DNA from: Nitrososphaerota archaeon
GTDB lineage: Archaea; Thermoproteota; Nitrososphaeria_A; Caldarchaeales; Wolframiiraptoraceae
Assembly: GCA_021159365.1 (NCBI GenBank)
Contig: JAGGRY010000056.1
Location: 1-48,324 of the forward strand
Length of the DNA stretch: 48,324 nucleotides
Reading direction: 5' to 3'
Part shown: positions 26,291 to 34,832 of the stretch, piece by piece
Numbering within the stretch: position 1 is the first letter of the stretch
How the letters are laid out: each line of letters opens with the position of its first letter
Translations under genes and position numbers: made by a program
Notes under the pieces: model-generated
The model's database searches: none
Told to the model about the DNA's origin: nothing
Seen by the model: the letters and a program-made list of their open reading frames with translations, nothing else

Positions 26291-27124
26291 ATGCATGAGG
26301 TCAGGGTTAGGAAGGCCGATGGAAGATTTCAGCCGTTTGATAGAAGGAAGGTGATTCGGACGTGTATGAAGCTTAGGGTTGGGAGAATCGAGGCTGAGAG
26401 AATCGCGGATAAGATCTCGAAAATGATTTATGATGGAATTCCGACAAATGAGATTCTCTCAGCGATCTATGAGGAAGTCAAGAAGATCAGGCCTGAATAT
26501 GAGCACGCTCACGACCTAAGAGAAGCGATCTCGATGATGAGACCTAAGCCCGACTTTGAGTACTTCATAGGGATTACCTTATCATCGCTTGGATATAGGG
26601 TTGAGAGCGCGAGGATTGTGGATGGAAGATGCATTGAACATGAGATAGATGGAATTGCGATGAAGAATGACGAGGTGTTGATGGTCGAGGTTAAACATCA
26701 TGTAAACCCACACACCTACACCGGATTAGATGTCTTCCTGGCGGTCCATTCGACATTAAGAGACTTGATGGATGGCTATAGGCTGGGATTGCATAGCTAT
26801 CCGTTCACAGCGGCATTGGTCGCATGCAATACTAAGATCTCTCAACACGCTGAGAGATATGCGAGATGTGTTGGGATAAGATACATGGGCTGGAGATATC
26901 CGAGAGCGTTCGCCCTCGAAGACCTAATAACGAGACATAAGCTATATCCGATCACCATGCTGAAGATCTTGAAGAGAGATCACGTTGAAAGACTCGGAGA
27001 CAGAGGGATCGTAACCCTAAAACAACTAATTGAAATCGACGTTGATAGATTGACGGAGATCTTAGAGATTAGTGAGAAAGAGATTGATGAGATCAAGGAT
27101 AAGGCGAGGGCGATTCTAGGCTGA
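26291..27124 (+). CDS. ATP-cone / PD-(D/E)XK nuclease fusion
   Basis: The 277-aa protein starts with an ATP-cone domain (4-90: VRKADGRFQPFDRRKVIRTC, a nucleotide-binding allosteric module best known from ribonucleotide reductase and NrdR). A restriction-endonuclease-like core follows, with HEID (117-120) and VEVKHH (132-137) forming the D-(x)n-ExK active site. A C-terminal helical segment (228-277) resembles helix-hairpin-helix repeats. The protein therefore looks like an ATP- or dATP-gated DNA nuclease. The ATG sits about 27 nt after a TATA-like CTTTTAA. No restriction-modification partners are nearby; a repair role is more likely. Confidence 0.85.
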   Translation: MHEVRVRKADGRFQPFDRRKVIRTCMKLRVGRIEAERIADKISKMIYDGIPTNEILSAIYEEVKKIRPEYEHAHDLREAISMMRPKPDFEYFIGITLSSLGYRVESARIVDGRCIEHEIDGIAMKNDEVLMVEVKHHVNPHTYTGLDVFLAVHSTLRDLMDGYRLGLHSYPFTAALVACNTKISQHAERYARCVGIRYMGWRYPRAFALEDLITRHKLYPITMLKILKRDHVERLGDRGIVTLKQLIEIDVDRLTEILEISEKEIDEIKDKARAILG

Positions 27125-27185
27125 TGCGAAGAACGGATATGGTCGATGAAACTCTTTATTATGGCTATTGATAATCATTGATGAC

Positions 27186-28259
27186 TTGTTGATCGAAATC
27201 GATGGTTCGATGGGCGAGGGCGGGGGGCAAATTCTGAGAAATGCGGTGGCATTATCCGCGGTTCTCCTGAAACCTATCCGAGTCTATAACATCAGGGCTA
27301 AGCGAAGTAATCCAGGTCTAAGGCCCCAGCACCTAACTGGAGTTAAGGCTGTTGCAGCTCTTTCATCGGCAAATGTCTCAGGGCTTTCAATAGGTTCTCG
27401 TGAGATCGTGTTTAAGCCTAGGATGCTTAGCGGAGGTAGGATGAGGTTCGATGCTGGAACCGCTGGAAGCACGACTCTGATGCTTCAAAGCCTTATGCCT
27501 GCCATGGCCTTCAGCAAGTCTCCAGTCGAGGTCGAGCTTAGAGGCGGGACGAACAACCCCATGGCTCCTCCAGTCGAATACTTTGAATATGTCTTGATAC
27601 CGACCTTGCGGAAGATGGGCTGTGAATTCGAGGTTCAGCTACTTAGAAGAGGATTTTATCCCCGGGGCGGAGGGGTGGTTAAGGCTAGATCGAAGCCTGT
27701 TAAGAGCTTGAATCCGATAAGGCTCACGAGATTCGATGGAGTCAGAATTATAAGGGGATTGAGCTATAGCTGTAGACTACCTTCTCATATAGTCGATAGA
27801 ATGGCTAGATCTGCGGAGAAGATCTTAATGAGCAAGGGCTATGACGTGGTAATAGAGAGGCAGGTCCTCCAACCCGGAGATAAGCAGTGCTCCCTAGACC
27901 CGGGATGTGGAATAATCTTGGTGGCGGAACTCAGGTCTGGAGCCTTAATCGCTTCAGATAACCTTGGGAAGAGAGGGGTTCCCGCCGAGAGAGTTGGAGG
28001 AGAAGCTGCTGAAGAGCTGTTGAGGCAGCTTGAGGCGGAGGCCCCTGTCGATAAGCATCTAGGAGATCAGCTCGTGATTTGGGCATGTTTGGCGAAGGGT
28101 GTCTCAGAGTACAGGGTTGCTGAATTGACTAGTCACACAACTACGAGCATAGATCTCTGCAAGATCATGGCCGGATGTGAAGCCGAAGTGGATGGAACGC
28201 TTGGATCACCGGCATTCATCAGGATAAGGGGTATTGGATTGGAGAACACCATTACCTAG
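27186..28259 (+). CDS. rtcA: RNA 3'-terminal phosphate cyclase
   Basis: The enzyme converts RNA 3'-phosphate ends to 2',3'-cyclic phosphates using ATP through a histidine-AMP intermediate. Family hallmarks are EIDGSMGEGGGQILRNAVAL, KRSNPGLRPQHLTGV, FDAGTAGSTTLMLQ, RGGTNNPMAPPVEY and, near the C-terminus, the nucleophile His in TSHTTTSI. The frame can start at TTG 27168, but TTG 27186 or 27189, placed directly before IEIDGS and about 30 nt from TTTATTA (27153-27159), fits family length better. NMNAT follows on the same strand. Confidence 0.93.
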   Translation: MLIEIDGSMGEGGGQILRNAVALSAVLLKPIRVYNIRAKRSNPGLRPQHLTGVKAVAALSSANVSGLSIGSREIVFKPRMLSGGRMRFDAGTAGSTTLMLQSLMPAMAFSKSPVEVELRGGTNNPMAPPVEYFEYVLIPTLRKMGCEFEVQLLRRGFYPRGGGVVKARSKPVKSLNPIRLTRFDGVRIIRGLSYSCRLPSHIVDRMARSAEKILMSKGYDVVIERQVLQPGDKQCSLDPGCGIILVAELRSGALIASDNLGKRGVPAERVGGEAAEELLRQLEAEAPVDKHLGDQLVIWACLAKGVSEYRVAELTSHTTTSIDLCKIMAGCEAEVDGTLGSPAFIRIRGIGLENTIT

Positions 28260-28337
28260 GATTAGGTGAGGAATGATATCGAGCCGATGTTGGAAAGGTT
28301 TATTGAGAGATTTGCCACCATCTTTTTGACTAAGATA

Positions 28338-28347
28338 GCGTATTTTG
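28338..28347 (+). promoter_or_regulatory. Candidate TATA box of NMNAT
   Basis: GCGTATTTTG is centred about 28 nt upstream of TTG 28371. It supports a short NMNAT starting there rather than at GTG 28266. Confidence 0.4.
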
Positions 28348-28370
28348 GAGTTAATGGAAGTGGTGTTAAG

Positions 28371-28895
28371 TTGAGGAGAGGATTATTCGTAGGAAGATTT
28401 CAGCCGCCTCACCTAGGCCACCTCCACGCAATCAAACAAGCGCTAGAAGAATGCGATGAGTTAATAATAGTTATTGGGAGCTCGCAATATAGCCACACAT
28501 TCGAGAACCCGTTCACAGCTGGAGAGAGGTTTGAGATGATTAGGTTGATGCTGAAAGACGGTGGGGTAGATCTGTCCAAGGTGATCATAATACCAGTTCC
28601 AGATGTTGGAGAGCATTCACTATGGGTATCGAGGATAGAGTCATATTGCCCAAGATTCGACGTAATCTACACTAATAATCCGCTGGTTCAGAGGCTCTTC
28701 AAGGAAGCTGGATACGAAGTAAAGGAACTGAAGCTTTATCGAAGAGATGTGGAGATGGGAACCATTATCAGAAAGAAGATGGTCAACGGAGATTTATGGG
28801 AAGATTTTGTGTCAAAGAGTGTCGCTGAGTATCTCAAGAAATCTGGAAAGGTTCAAAGGCTTAAGGAGATCTTTGGGAGAAGCGATAAGTCATAG
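28371..28895 (+). CDS. Nicotinamide-nucleotide adenylyltransferase, archaeal type
   Basis: It joins NMN and ATP to make NAD. From TTG 28371 the protein is 174 aa and begins like Methanocaldococcus NMNAT, with GLFVGRFQPPHLGH (HxGH at 14-17). Further hallmarks are VIGSSQYSHTFENPFTAGERFEMI, WVSRIESYCPRFDVIYTNNP and the KKMVNGDLWEDFV end. The frame is open from GTG 28266, but those 35 residues have no counterpart in the family, and a TATA-like element lies at the right distance from TTG 28371. It overlaps the convergent next gene by 6 bp. Confidence 0.93.
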   Translation: MRRGLFVGRFQPPHLGHLHAIKQALEECDELIIVIGSSQYSHTFENPFTAGERFEMIRLMLKDGGVDLSKVIIIPVPDVGEHSLWVSRIESYCPRFDVIYTNNPLVQRLFKEAGYEVKELKLYRRDVEMGTIIRKKMVNGDLWEDFVSKSVAEYLKKSGKVQRLKEIFGRSDKS

Positions 28896-30167
28896 AACCT
28901 CGACTTCAATCCCCTTCAACGTGCAAAACGACTTAACAGCATCAACGAAATCTCCCAAGACCATGACGTGATGGTTTCCAAGAGGATCTTCGACAATTCT
29001 TCTAGGATCTCCCTCAACCTTAATCCTGAACTGAGTCCTACATGCAAGCATCTTGGAGGGATTGCCATCCAGAATCATTCCGCGGATGACTCTGATCTTT
29101 CTGAGATCTGGTCTAAATCTCAGTAAGGTAACTCTTCCTCCATCATATATTCTCCCCGAAACTCCGACGCCGATTCCCGATTCGAAATGAGTTAGCAGAT
29201 GATACTCGTCAACGATGCTTAAAGCTATTGTGCAGTGCGCTAAGGAGACATAATCCTTACCGATCTCCGATATGTTCGCGATGAAGGTTGGAGAATTGCT
29301 GAGAAGTTTTCCCAAAATCATCGAGAGCAAGCTTGGGACGTCTCCCTCACAACCCGCTACAATTCCATCATCTTGGAGAAGCGAGAGGGCTAAGCAGGCG
29401 GTGGTCCTCAGATCCTTTATGAGATCAAAGCATCTGATCGTCAACGCATCTAGACCATATTCCTTAACGATCTCTTTCAACGCTTGATAAACTCTCAAAG
29501 CTTCCCCTAAATCACTTTCAGAGATCTCAACACGCTTAGCGTTCCTCAATACCTCATCCATCAGATCTTGATCGACCTTTGATGACTCAATTTTCGAATA
29601 AAGCTCTTCCATGCTGATCTCGACTAATTCGATGTCGAAAATTTCCTTCAGGGAATTTGGATCAGGTTCACTATAAACTAGCCAAGGACTTATATCCCCG
29701 ACCAAGCCTATCTTCAATCCGCTGAGTCTTGACGCTGCTTCAATCCCCTTTAAGGTCGATTCTATCTTCTTCCTCGCCCCGGGAATCCACGCCTCTATTA
29801 TCCAGCTTGGACTACCCATCTCTCTAAGCTTTGATGAGGCTTCGAGGGATGCTGCGAGGCTGTTTAGCTGATCATGGGCGACTATGATTAAGGGCTTACC
29901 TGCTTCTCCCACTCCGAGCAACATTTCTTCAACACCGCCGGTTAGCGCTAATGCTATCACAGCGTCGAATTCTCTTGATTCTCGACAGACCTCCTCCTTA
30001 GATGATGGAGAGACTTCAGAATCATATAATCCGTCGACGAGTATCTTTAGTGTTCTCAAGATATCATCAAGTTCCTCGAATCTCCTGAGCTTCGACGTTA
30101 AGGGCATGAGTAAAGTCTTCAACCCACTCCACCGCAATATAATCTCTAAATTATTCTGATTAAACAT
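28890..30167 (-). CDS. L-fucose/L-arabinose isomerase-like protein
   Basis: The 425-aa protein has the two-part architecture of fucose/arabinose isomerases: an N-terminal Rossmann-like half and a C-terminal half with conserved acidic and histidine residues (GCEGDVPSLLS, THFESG, and the diagnostic NHHVMVLGDFVDA near the end). The family interconverts aldoses and ketoses with a divalent metal. The actual sugar is unknown; similarity is moderate and many archaeal members are unassigned. ATG 30167 leaves only 13 bp to the divergent pth2 start, so I prefer it to 30197, which would overlap pth2. Confidence 0.75.
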   Translation of the reverse strand: MFNQNNLEIILRWSGLKTLLMPLTSKLRRFEELDDILRTLKILVDGLYDSEVSPSSKEEVCRESREFDAVIALALTGGVEEMLLGVGEAGKPLIIVAHDQLNSLAASLEASSKLREMGSPSWIIEAWIPGARKKIESTLKGIEAASRLSGLKIGLVGDISPWLVYSEPDPNSLKEIFDIELVEISMEELYSKIESSKVDQDLMDEVLRNAKRVEISESDLGEALRVYQALKEIVKEYGLDALTIRCFDLIKDLRTTACLALSLLQDDGIVAGCEGDVPSLLSMILGKLLSNSPTFIANISEIGKDYVSLAHCTIALSIVDEYHLLTHFESGIGVGVSGRIYDGGRVTLLRFRPDLRKIRVIRGMILDGNPSKMLACRTQFRIKVEGDPRRIVEDPLGNHHVMVLGDFVDAVKSFCTLKGIEVEVL

Positions 30168-30180
30168 TTTTGAAGGGATT

Positions 30181-30540
30181 ATGGAATTTACATACAAGCA
30201 GGCGATAGTGATTCGAGTAGATCTGAAGATGAGTGTTGGGAAGATAGCAGTTCAAGCAGCACATGCAGCCGTCTCCGCCGCCGAGGAGTGTAGGAGAATT
30301 AAACCTGAATGGTTTAGAGATTGGCTTGAAGAGGGGCAGAAGAAGGTCGTGTTAAGGGTTTCAGAGCTTGAGGAGCTTAAGCAGCTTCATGAGCGAGCTA
30401 AGTCGCTAGGTCTTCCAACATCCATGGTCGAGGATGCTGGCTTAACCGAGGTTCCACCTGGAACTATTACCGCCTTGGGGATAGGCCCCGCTCCTTCAGA
30501 AATAATCGATAGGGTTACGGGAAAGCTTAAACTACTTTAA
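30181..30540 (+). CDS. pth2: Peptidyl-tRNA hydrolase, Pth2 type
   Basis: The 119-aa enzyme releases peptides from stalled peptidyl-tRNA. Signature segments are YKQAIVIRVDLKMSVGKIAVQAAHAAV (5-31) and the C-terminal LTEVPPGTITALGIGPAP. It appears to share a short transcript with truD 21 nt downstream. Confidence 0.97.
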   Translation: MEFTYKQAIVIRVDLKMSVGKIAVQAAHAAVSAAEECRRIKPEWFRDWLEEGQKKVVLRVSELEELKQLHERAKSLGLPTSMVEDAGLTEVPPGTITALGIGPAPSEIIDRVTGKLKLL

Positions 30541-30561
30541 GGATTTAGAAGAGGATTGGCC

Positions 30562-31950
30562 ATGGATCTCTCAGCGGAGTCGCTGAACCGCTTAGATAAA
30601 TTAATGGTAGAGGAGTTCATAGGCATACGAGGATACGCTTCGAGTTCTATTGGAGTGGGCGGCGTGATAAAGGAGAAGCCCAACGACTTCAAGACTTGGG
30701 AGATATTGATGAATGGATTAGATGCTAGAAGGACTTATGAAGGATGGAGAGAGTATAAGGTTGGTTATGGGGATCTGACTTTATGCGTCTTAAAGAAGAT
30801 TGGAATAGATACCATTAGAGCCTCATCCATAATCTCTAGGGCGCTTGGAGTAAAGCCGAAGATGATAGGATTCTGCGGAATAAAGGATAAGATGAGCATC
30901 TCTTGGCAATTCATAACCACGCCGAGAGGAACCATGAGACTCGATGGATTGAAGATCGACGAAATCATGGATATTAAACCGATCGAGGACACCGGATCTA
31001 AGCTCACTTCCAGATCTCTTCTAAAGAATGTGTTCGAGATAAGGATTAGACATGCTAGAGTCGATGTCAATGAGGTTGAGAGATGCATCGAGGAGTTGAA
31101 GATTCACGGAGTCCCAAACTTCTATGGACATCAAAGATTCGGTATAACGAGGCCGATAACAGCGATAGTTGGAAAACTGATCATGGAAGATAGGCTTGAG
31201 GAAGCGGTTAAAGCGTTCCTATCGGCATATTCCCCGCTTGAGGGAGAGGAGAATAGATTAGCGAGAATGAGCCTCAGAGAGAATTGGGATCTAGAAGACT
31301 CCCTCAACACGTTTCCAAGAAGCTTGAGGTATGAAAGGGAGATCATGAGATACCTGATGCAGAAACCTGAAGATTATGCTGGAGCATTAAGAACGCTTCC
31401 GATAAGGCTTAGAAGACTTATGGTGGAATCAGTTGCGGCCCTAGCATTCAATAAAGCGTTATCGAGGATATTGGCTGAGGGGAAATTGATGGAACCCGAG
31501 ATAGGAGACTACGTGATGCCGTTAGGTCTAGGCGGGAGACCTGAGCAGGATAGATATATTCAAGTTAGGCCGGAAAACTTGGAAACCGTTAAGAACCTTC
31601 TCAGGATGAATAGGTTGGTGATAGCCTTACCCGTTCCAGGATATCTCTCAAATATTCCTAGAAGTTGGAAGGGAGAAGTGTTGAGAGAGGCGTTAGAGGA
31701 GCTTGGCGTCGAACTCAATATGTTTAGGGTTAGATCCCTTCCAGAGACCTCTACTAGAGGGACACTAAGGCCGATAATTATTCCGAGATGGGAGATCGAG
31801 ATATTATCCCACAGTGAAGATGAACTCCTCCTAAAACTTTCACTTCCACCTGGAAGCTATGCGACGATAGTTTTGAGGGAGATCATGAAATCCGCTGATC
31901 CATTAGCTTATATTGGGAGAGCTCCAGATAATTTTGAAGAATTAGGGTGA
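30562..31950 (+). CDS. truD: tRNA pseudouridine synthase TruD
   Basis: It makes pseudouridine at position 13 of tRNA (archaeal members may also act at other sites). The 462-aa protein has the motif GFCGIKDKMSISWQFIT with the catalytic Asp in KDK, NFYGHQRFGITRP, and the large TRUD insertion domain in the C-terminal half. ATG 30562 is preferred over TTG 30556 because GAGG precedes it. The rhomboid gene follows after 6 nt. Confidence 0.95.
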   Translation: MDLSAESLNRLDKLMVEEFIGIRGYASSSIGVGGVIKEKPNDFKTWEILMNGLDARRTYEGWREYKVGYGDLTLCVLKKIGIDTIRASSIISRALGVKPKMIGFCGIKDKMSISWQFITTPRGTMRLDGLKIDEIMDIKPIEDTGSKLTSRSLLKNVFEIRIRHARVDVNEVERCIEELKIHGVPNFYGHQRFGITRPITAIVGKLIMEDRLEEAVKAFLSAYSPLEGEENRLARMSLRENWDLEDSLNTFPRSLRYEREIMRYLMQKPEDYAGALRTLPIRLRRLMVESVAALAFNKALSRILAEGKLMEPEIGDYVMPLGLGGRPEQDRYIQVRPENLETVKNLLRMNRLVIALPVPGYLSNIPRSWKGEVLREALEELGVELNMFRVRSLPETSTRGTLRPIIIPRWEIEILSHSEDELLLKLSLPPGSYATIVLREIMKSADPLAYIGRAPDNFEELG

Positions 31951-31956
31951 GAAGTT

Positions 31957-32616
31957 ATGGCGGGATATGTTGCTCGAACCCCGAATGCTAACGCGACTTG
32001 GATGATAATTGGCGTGAATACCTTAATCGGCATATATCTCATCCTACTAAAGTACAACTACCCGATGAGCTTCATGCATGTGATTAGCGAGTTTGGGGCG
32101 GTTCCGATCTTAACGATAAATTGGATTCAACCATATAGGCTCGTAACCTCCATGTTCCTCCACAGCGGGTTCGTACATTTAGCCCTGAACATGTTCGCGT
32201 TATTCATCTTCGGGCCGGATATAGAGATGGTTTTGGGGAAGACGAGATACTTATTACTCTATTTTCTTAGCGGGATAATAGCAGGTCTAGTACACGCATA
32301 TTTCATCTACTTCTTCTTCCCATATAAGAGATTGCTGATAACTCCAGCGATAGGAGCTTCGGGGGCGATATATGGAGTGATGGCGGCGTTCGCGGTGATA
32401 TTTCCATTTAGGAGGATCATGATATTCATGGGATTTCCGATAATCGCTCCAGCCCTACTAGCCATAATGTTAATGGCTATCCTTCAAACAGTCTATGCAT
32501 TCTTCGATCCATTCTCACAAGTCGCTTACGCCGCCCATGTAGGGGGGTTCATAGCCGGCTTGTTGATGGCGTTCACATTTAAGCCGTCGTTGAGGAGAGT
32601 TCACTACTACATTTAG
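31957..32616 (+). CDS. Rhomboid family intramembrane serine protease
   Basis: The 219-aa polytopic membrane protein has the catalytic Ser135 in GASGAIYG, His194 in AAHVGGFIAG, and the conserved HSGFVHLALNMFALFIFG segment (69-86). Six helices are visible. Natural substrates in archaea are mostly unknown; surface protein release is likely. It lies 6 nt after truD, so it is co-transcribed with RNA-processing genes. Confidence 0.95.
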   Translation: MAGYVARTPNANATWMIIGVNTLIGIYLILLKYNYPMSFMHVISEFGAVPILTINWIQPYRLVTSMFLHSGFVHLALNMFALFIFGPDIEMVLGKTRYLLLYFLSGIIAGLVHAYFIYFFFPYKRLLITPAIGASGAIYGVMAAFAVIFPFRRIMIFMGFPIIAPALLAIMLMAILQTVYAFFDPFSQVAYAAHVGGFIAGLLMAFTFKPSLRRVHYYI

Positions 32617-33023
32617 GTGCCCATTACATGGACTATCAATCTCCTTCTTCTGGGGCCATCGAACTCCGCGAAGAATATGCTTTGCCAAGTTCCAGTCGCG
32701 AGTCTTCCATCTATGATTGGAATGGTGATGGACGGCGAGATTACTATTGAGCGGAGATGGGCATGAGCATTATCATCTACTTCATCATGTAGATATCCAG
32801 CTCCTTTGGGAATCAATTTTGAGAGAACATGATCCACATCCCTCTTTAACCCGCTCTCATCTTCATTCACGTAGATCCCGGCGGTTGTGTGAGGAACGAA
32901 TATGGTCACGATCCCATTCTTTATCCCGCTTTCATCGATGACCTGCCTCACATGGCCCGTGATATTCCTCAAATCTACACTCGACCTGGTTTCGACGCCT
33001 AAGACCTTAGAGTAAGTCTTCAT
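32613..33023 (-). CDS. YjbQ/UPF0047 family protein
   Basis: The 136-aa protein has the family signature GIVTIFVPHTTAGIYVNEDE, the HLRSIVISPSITIPIIDGRLATGTWQSIFFAEFDGPRRR C-terminus and conserved histidines. Some members have weak thiamine phosphate synthase activity; the in vivo role is uncertain. It overlaps the rhomboid stop by 4 bp on the opposite strand. Confidence 0.95.
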   Translation of the reverse strand: MKTYSKVLGVETRSSVDLRNITGHVRQVIDESGIKNGIVTIFVPHTTAGIYVNEDESGLKRDVDHVLSKLIPKGAGYLHDEVDDNAHAHLRSIVISPSITIPIIDGRLATGTWQSIFFAEFDGPRRRRLIVHVMGT

Positions 33024-33104
33024 GGGAAATCGATCAGCTTCCCTAGATAAAAACCTCTCTCAGTGGATAAAGTTTAATCCCGAATGATATGTTAAAGTTA
33101 TGAA

Positions 33105-33815
33105 ATGCTGGTCGATGCCCATTGCCATGCTCATGCATTTTCCGACATGGAGCTAAAAGAATTCTCAAAAATTAAGATTATAGCCGTCTCGGAGGATATT
33201 GAGAGCAGTAGGAAGACAATCGACCTCTCAAAGAGATTCGACAACATAATTCCATTCATAGGTATTCATCCATGGAACTTGGAGTCGATGTCGGCGAGGG
33301 AACTTAAAGGAGTCTTAAGGTCTCTTAAGCTGGGTGAAGCGATGGGCATCGGAGAAGTTGGAGTTGATGGAAGAATTAAGAAGAGCGTTCAGAAACAGAT
33401 CGAGGTCTTTAAGCTATTTTGCGAGGTCTCAGCGGAACTAGGTTTACCCATGAATATCCATGCATTAAACGCTTGGGACAAGGTATTTGAGATCATGCTA
33501 AAGATGGATGTTAGAAGAGCCTTATTCCACTGGTATACGGGGCCGATAAAGCTTCTAAAAGATATAGGTGAAGCTGGATATTATATCTCGATAAACCCGG
33601 CTGTGAGAATCCAACCAAAGCATAGAAGGATTCTTGAGAGCGCCGAGTTAGATATGATCATAACCGAGAGCGATGGACCATACAATTACAGAGGACTGAG
33701 GCTGAAGCCGACGATGATCAGCGATCTGATGGAGTTTATCTCGAATATAAAAGATGTGGACAGAATTTCTTTAGAGAAGATCATCGAGAGGAATTTTGAG
33801 AGGCTCCTCGGCTAA
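33105..33815 (+). CDS. TatD-family metal-dependent hydrolase
   Basis: The 236-aa TIM-barrel protein has metal ligands DAHCHAH at the N-terminus, FIGIHPW, GEVGVDGRIKK, LPMNIHALNAWDKV, LFHWYTG and TESDGPYNYRG. TatD proteins are usually 3'-5' exonucleases acting on DNA or RNA. TTTAA-like sequence about 28 nt before ATG 33105 suggests a leaderless start. The 3' end overlaps the convergent metallopeptidase gene by 35 bp. Confidence 0.92.
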   Translation: MLVDAHCHAHAFSDMELKEFSKIKIIAVSEDIESSRKTIDLSKRFDNIIPFIGIHPWNLESMSARELKGVLRSLKLGEAMGIGEVGVDGRIKKSVQKQIEVFKLFCEVSAELGLPMNIHALNAWDKVFEIMLKMDVRRALFHWYTGPIKLLKDIGEAGYYISINPAVRIQPKHRRILESAELDMIITESDGPYNYRGLRLKPTMISDLMEFISNIKDVDRISLEKIIERNFERLLG

Positions 33816-34233
33816 GCCTGCGCTTCAATATCTTGTGCAAAACCTTGACCTCTCCGTCGAAGTCAATTCTACCGTGATCGAGGAGACTTCCGCTGAAGGT
33901 CTTTGGAATATGTAAGAGTTCATGAATTATTATCTCATCTTTCTCATCATCTGGAAGCTTGTCGAATTTCTCGGCGATAAACTCTATGACGTAATGCGGC
34001 TTCATCCCAACGCCGATTAAGAACGCTTTAGATATGCCGTGAATCCTCGCAATAGTTTTCGGAGCATTCGTTCCATAACTTCTAACACACTTAACTCTAT
34101 CTGGATCTATGTATGATAGGTCGAGGAGCTTTACTATCCGTTTAACCCTCTCATCTAAGTCAGGCGCTTGAACATATCTAATCTTCATCTTTACATCTAA
34201 TCTAAATTCCGGGGGTATTTTAAGATTTATCAA
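33781..34233 (-). CDS. Small zinc metallopeptidase-like protein (HELLH)
   Basis: The 150-aa protein carries the gluzincin-type motif HELLH (104-108) with a third candidate ligand His120 in SLLDHG. The segment MKIRYVQAPDLDERVKRIV and the IARIHGISKAFLIGVG strand pair match predicted archaeal metallopeptidases of phage-like families. The frame opens with TTG 34233 in a TTGA overlap with the upstream gene; ATG 34188 is an alternative start. Substrate unknown. Confidence 0.8.
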   Translation of the reverse strand: MINLKIPPEFRLDVKMKIRYVQAPDLDERVKRIVKLLDLSYIDPDRVKCVRSYGTNAPKTIARIHGISKAFLIGVGMKPHYVIEFIAEKFDKLPDDEKDEIIIHELLHIPKTFSGSLLDHGRIDFDGEVKVLHKILKRRLSRGASQNSSR

Positions 34234-34832
34234 CCTAATTCATTCACATACTCTTCCAATAAATTCTTCACGTATTCATTTATCTTTCTTTCATTTCCCA
34301 TAATTCGATTTAAAATCTTCCTTGCATTTGTGAGAATCGCGTATTCTTTTTCTGAGATTATTTCAAGGATCTTTAATCCTCCTTCACTTTCAGAAAGTAT
34401 GCAGTAAACTTTTGATGGAACTTTATCGGGTAATCTTGATACTAAGTATTCGTCGAGGATTGGGATGCTGAAGAATTTGCCGTCTATTCTCCCGCTTATC
34501 ACGGTGAATGTTTCTTTTGATATTTCATCAATTATTACCTGAGTGATCTTCAATTCATGTAAGTTGCTCTTCCTTGAGATGCGATCTATCAAAAGTCTGT
34601 CTCCAATAGATGTCACCGTGACATCTGCGGGCGTTCCAATTTTAAGCCATGATGGAAGTTCTCTAATATATACTGTCACTCTTTCTCCTCCAGGTGTAAC
34701 GATTCTCAACCTATATTCGATTAATCCTCTCCGACTTCTAGGCTCAATTAGAGTTATGTATCCGGTGATTTTCCTCTCTTCCAACCTCAATCGACCTTCG
34801 TTTTCCCGATAATTAATTTTTAGTTTTTTCAC
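34230..34832 (-). CDS. Uncharacterised protein, possible OB-like N-terminal domain
   Basis: The 200-aa protein has no family I recognise. Residues 15-90 alternate short strands with Gly and Arg turns (GYITLIEPRSRRGLIEYRL, VTVYIRELPSWLK, TPADVTVTSIGDRLLI), suggesting a beta-barrel such as an OB or SH3 fold. The C-terminus (155-200) is helical and charged. Start GTG 34832 overlaps the TrmB gene by 20 bp; the stop overlaps the metallopeptidase start (TTGA). The gene is somewhat AT-richer than its neighbours. Confidence 0.65.
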   Translation of the reverse strand: MKKLKINYRENEGRLRLEERKITGYITLIEPRSRRGLIEYRLRIVTPGGERVTVYIRELPSWLKIGTPADVTVTSIGDRLLIDRISRKSNLHELKITQVIIDEISKETFTVISGRIDGKFFSIPILDEYLVSRLPDKVPSKVYCILSESEGGLKILEIISEKEYAILTNARKILNRIMGNERKINEYVKNLLEEYVNELG

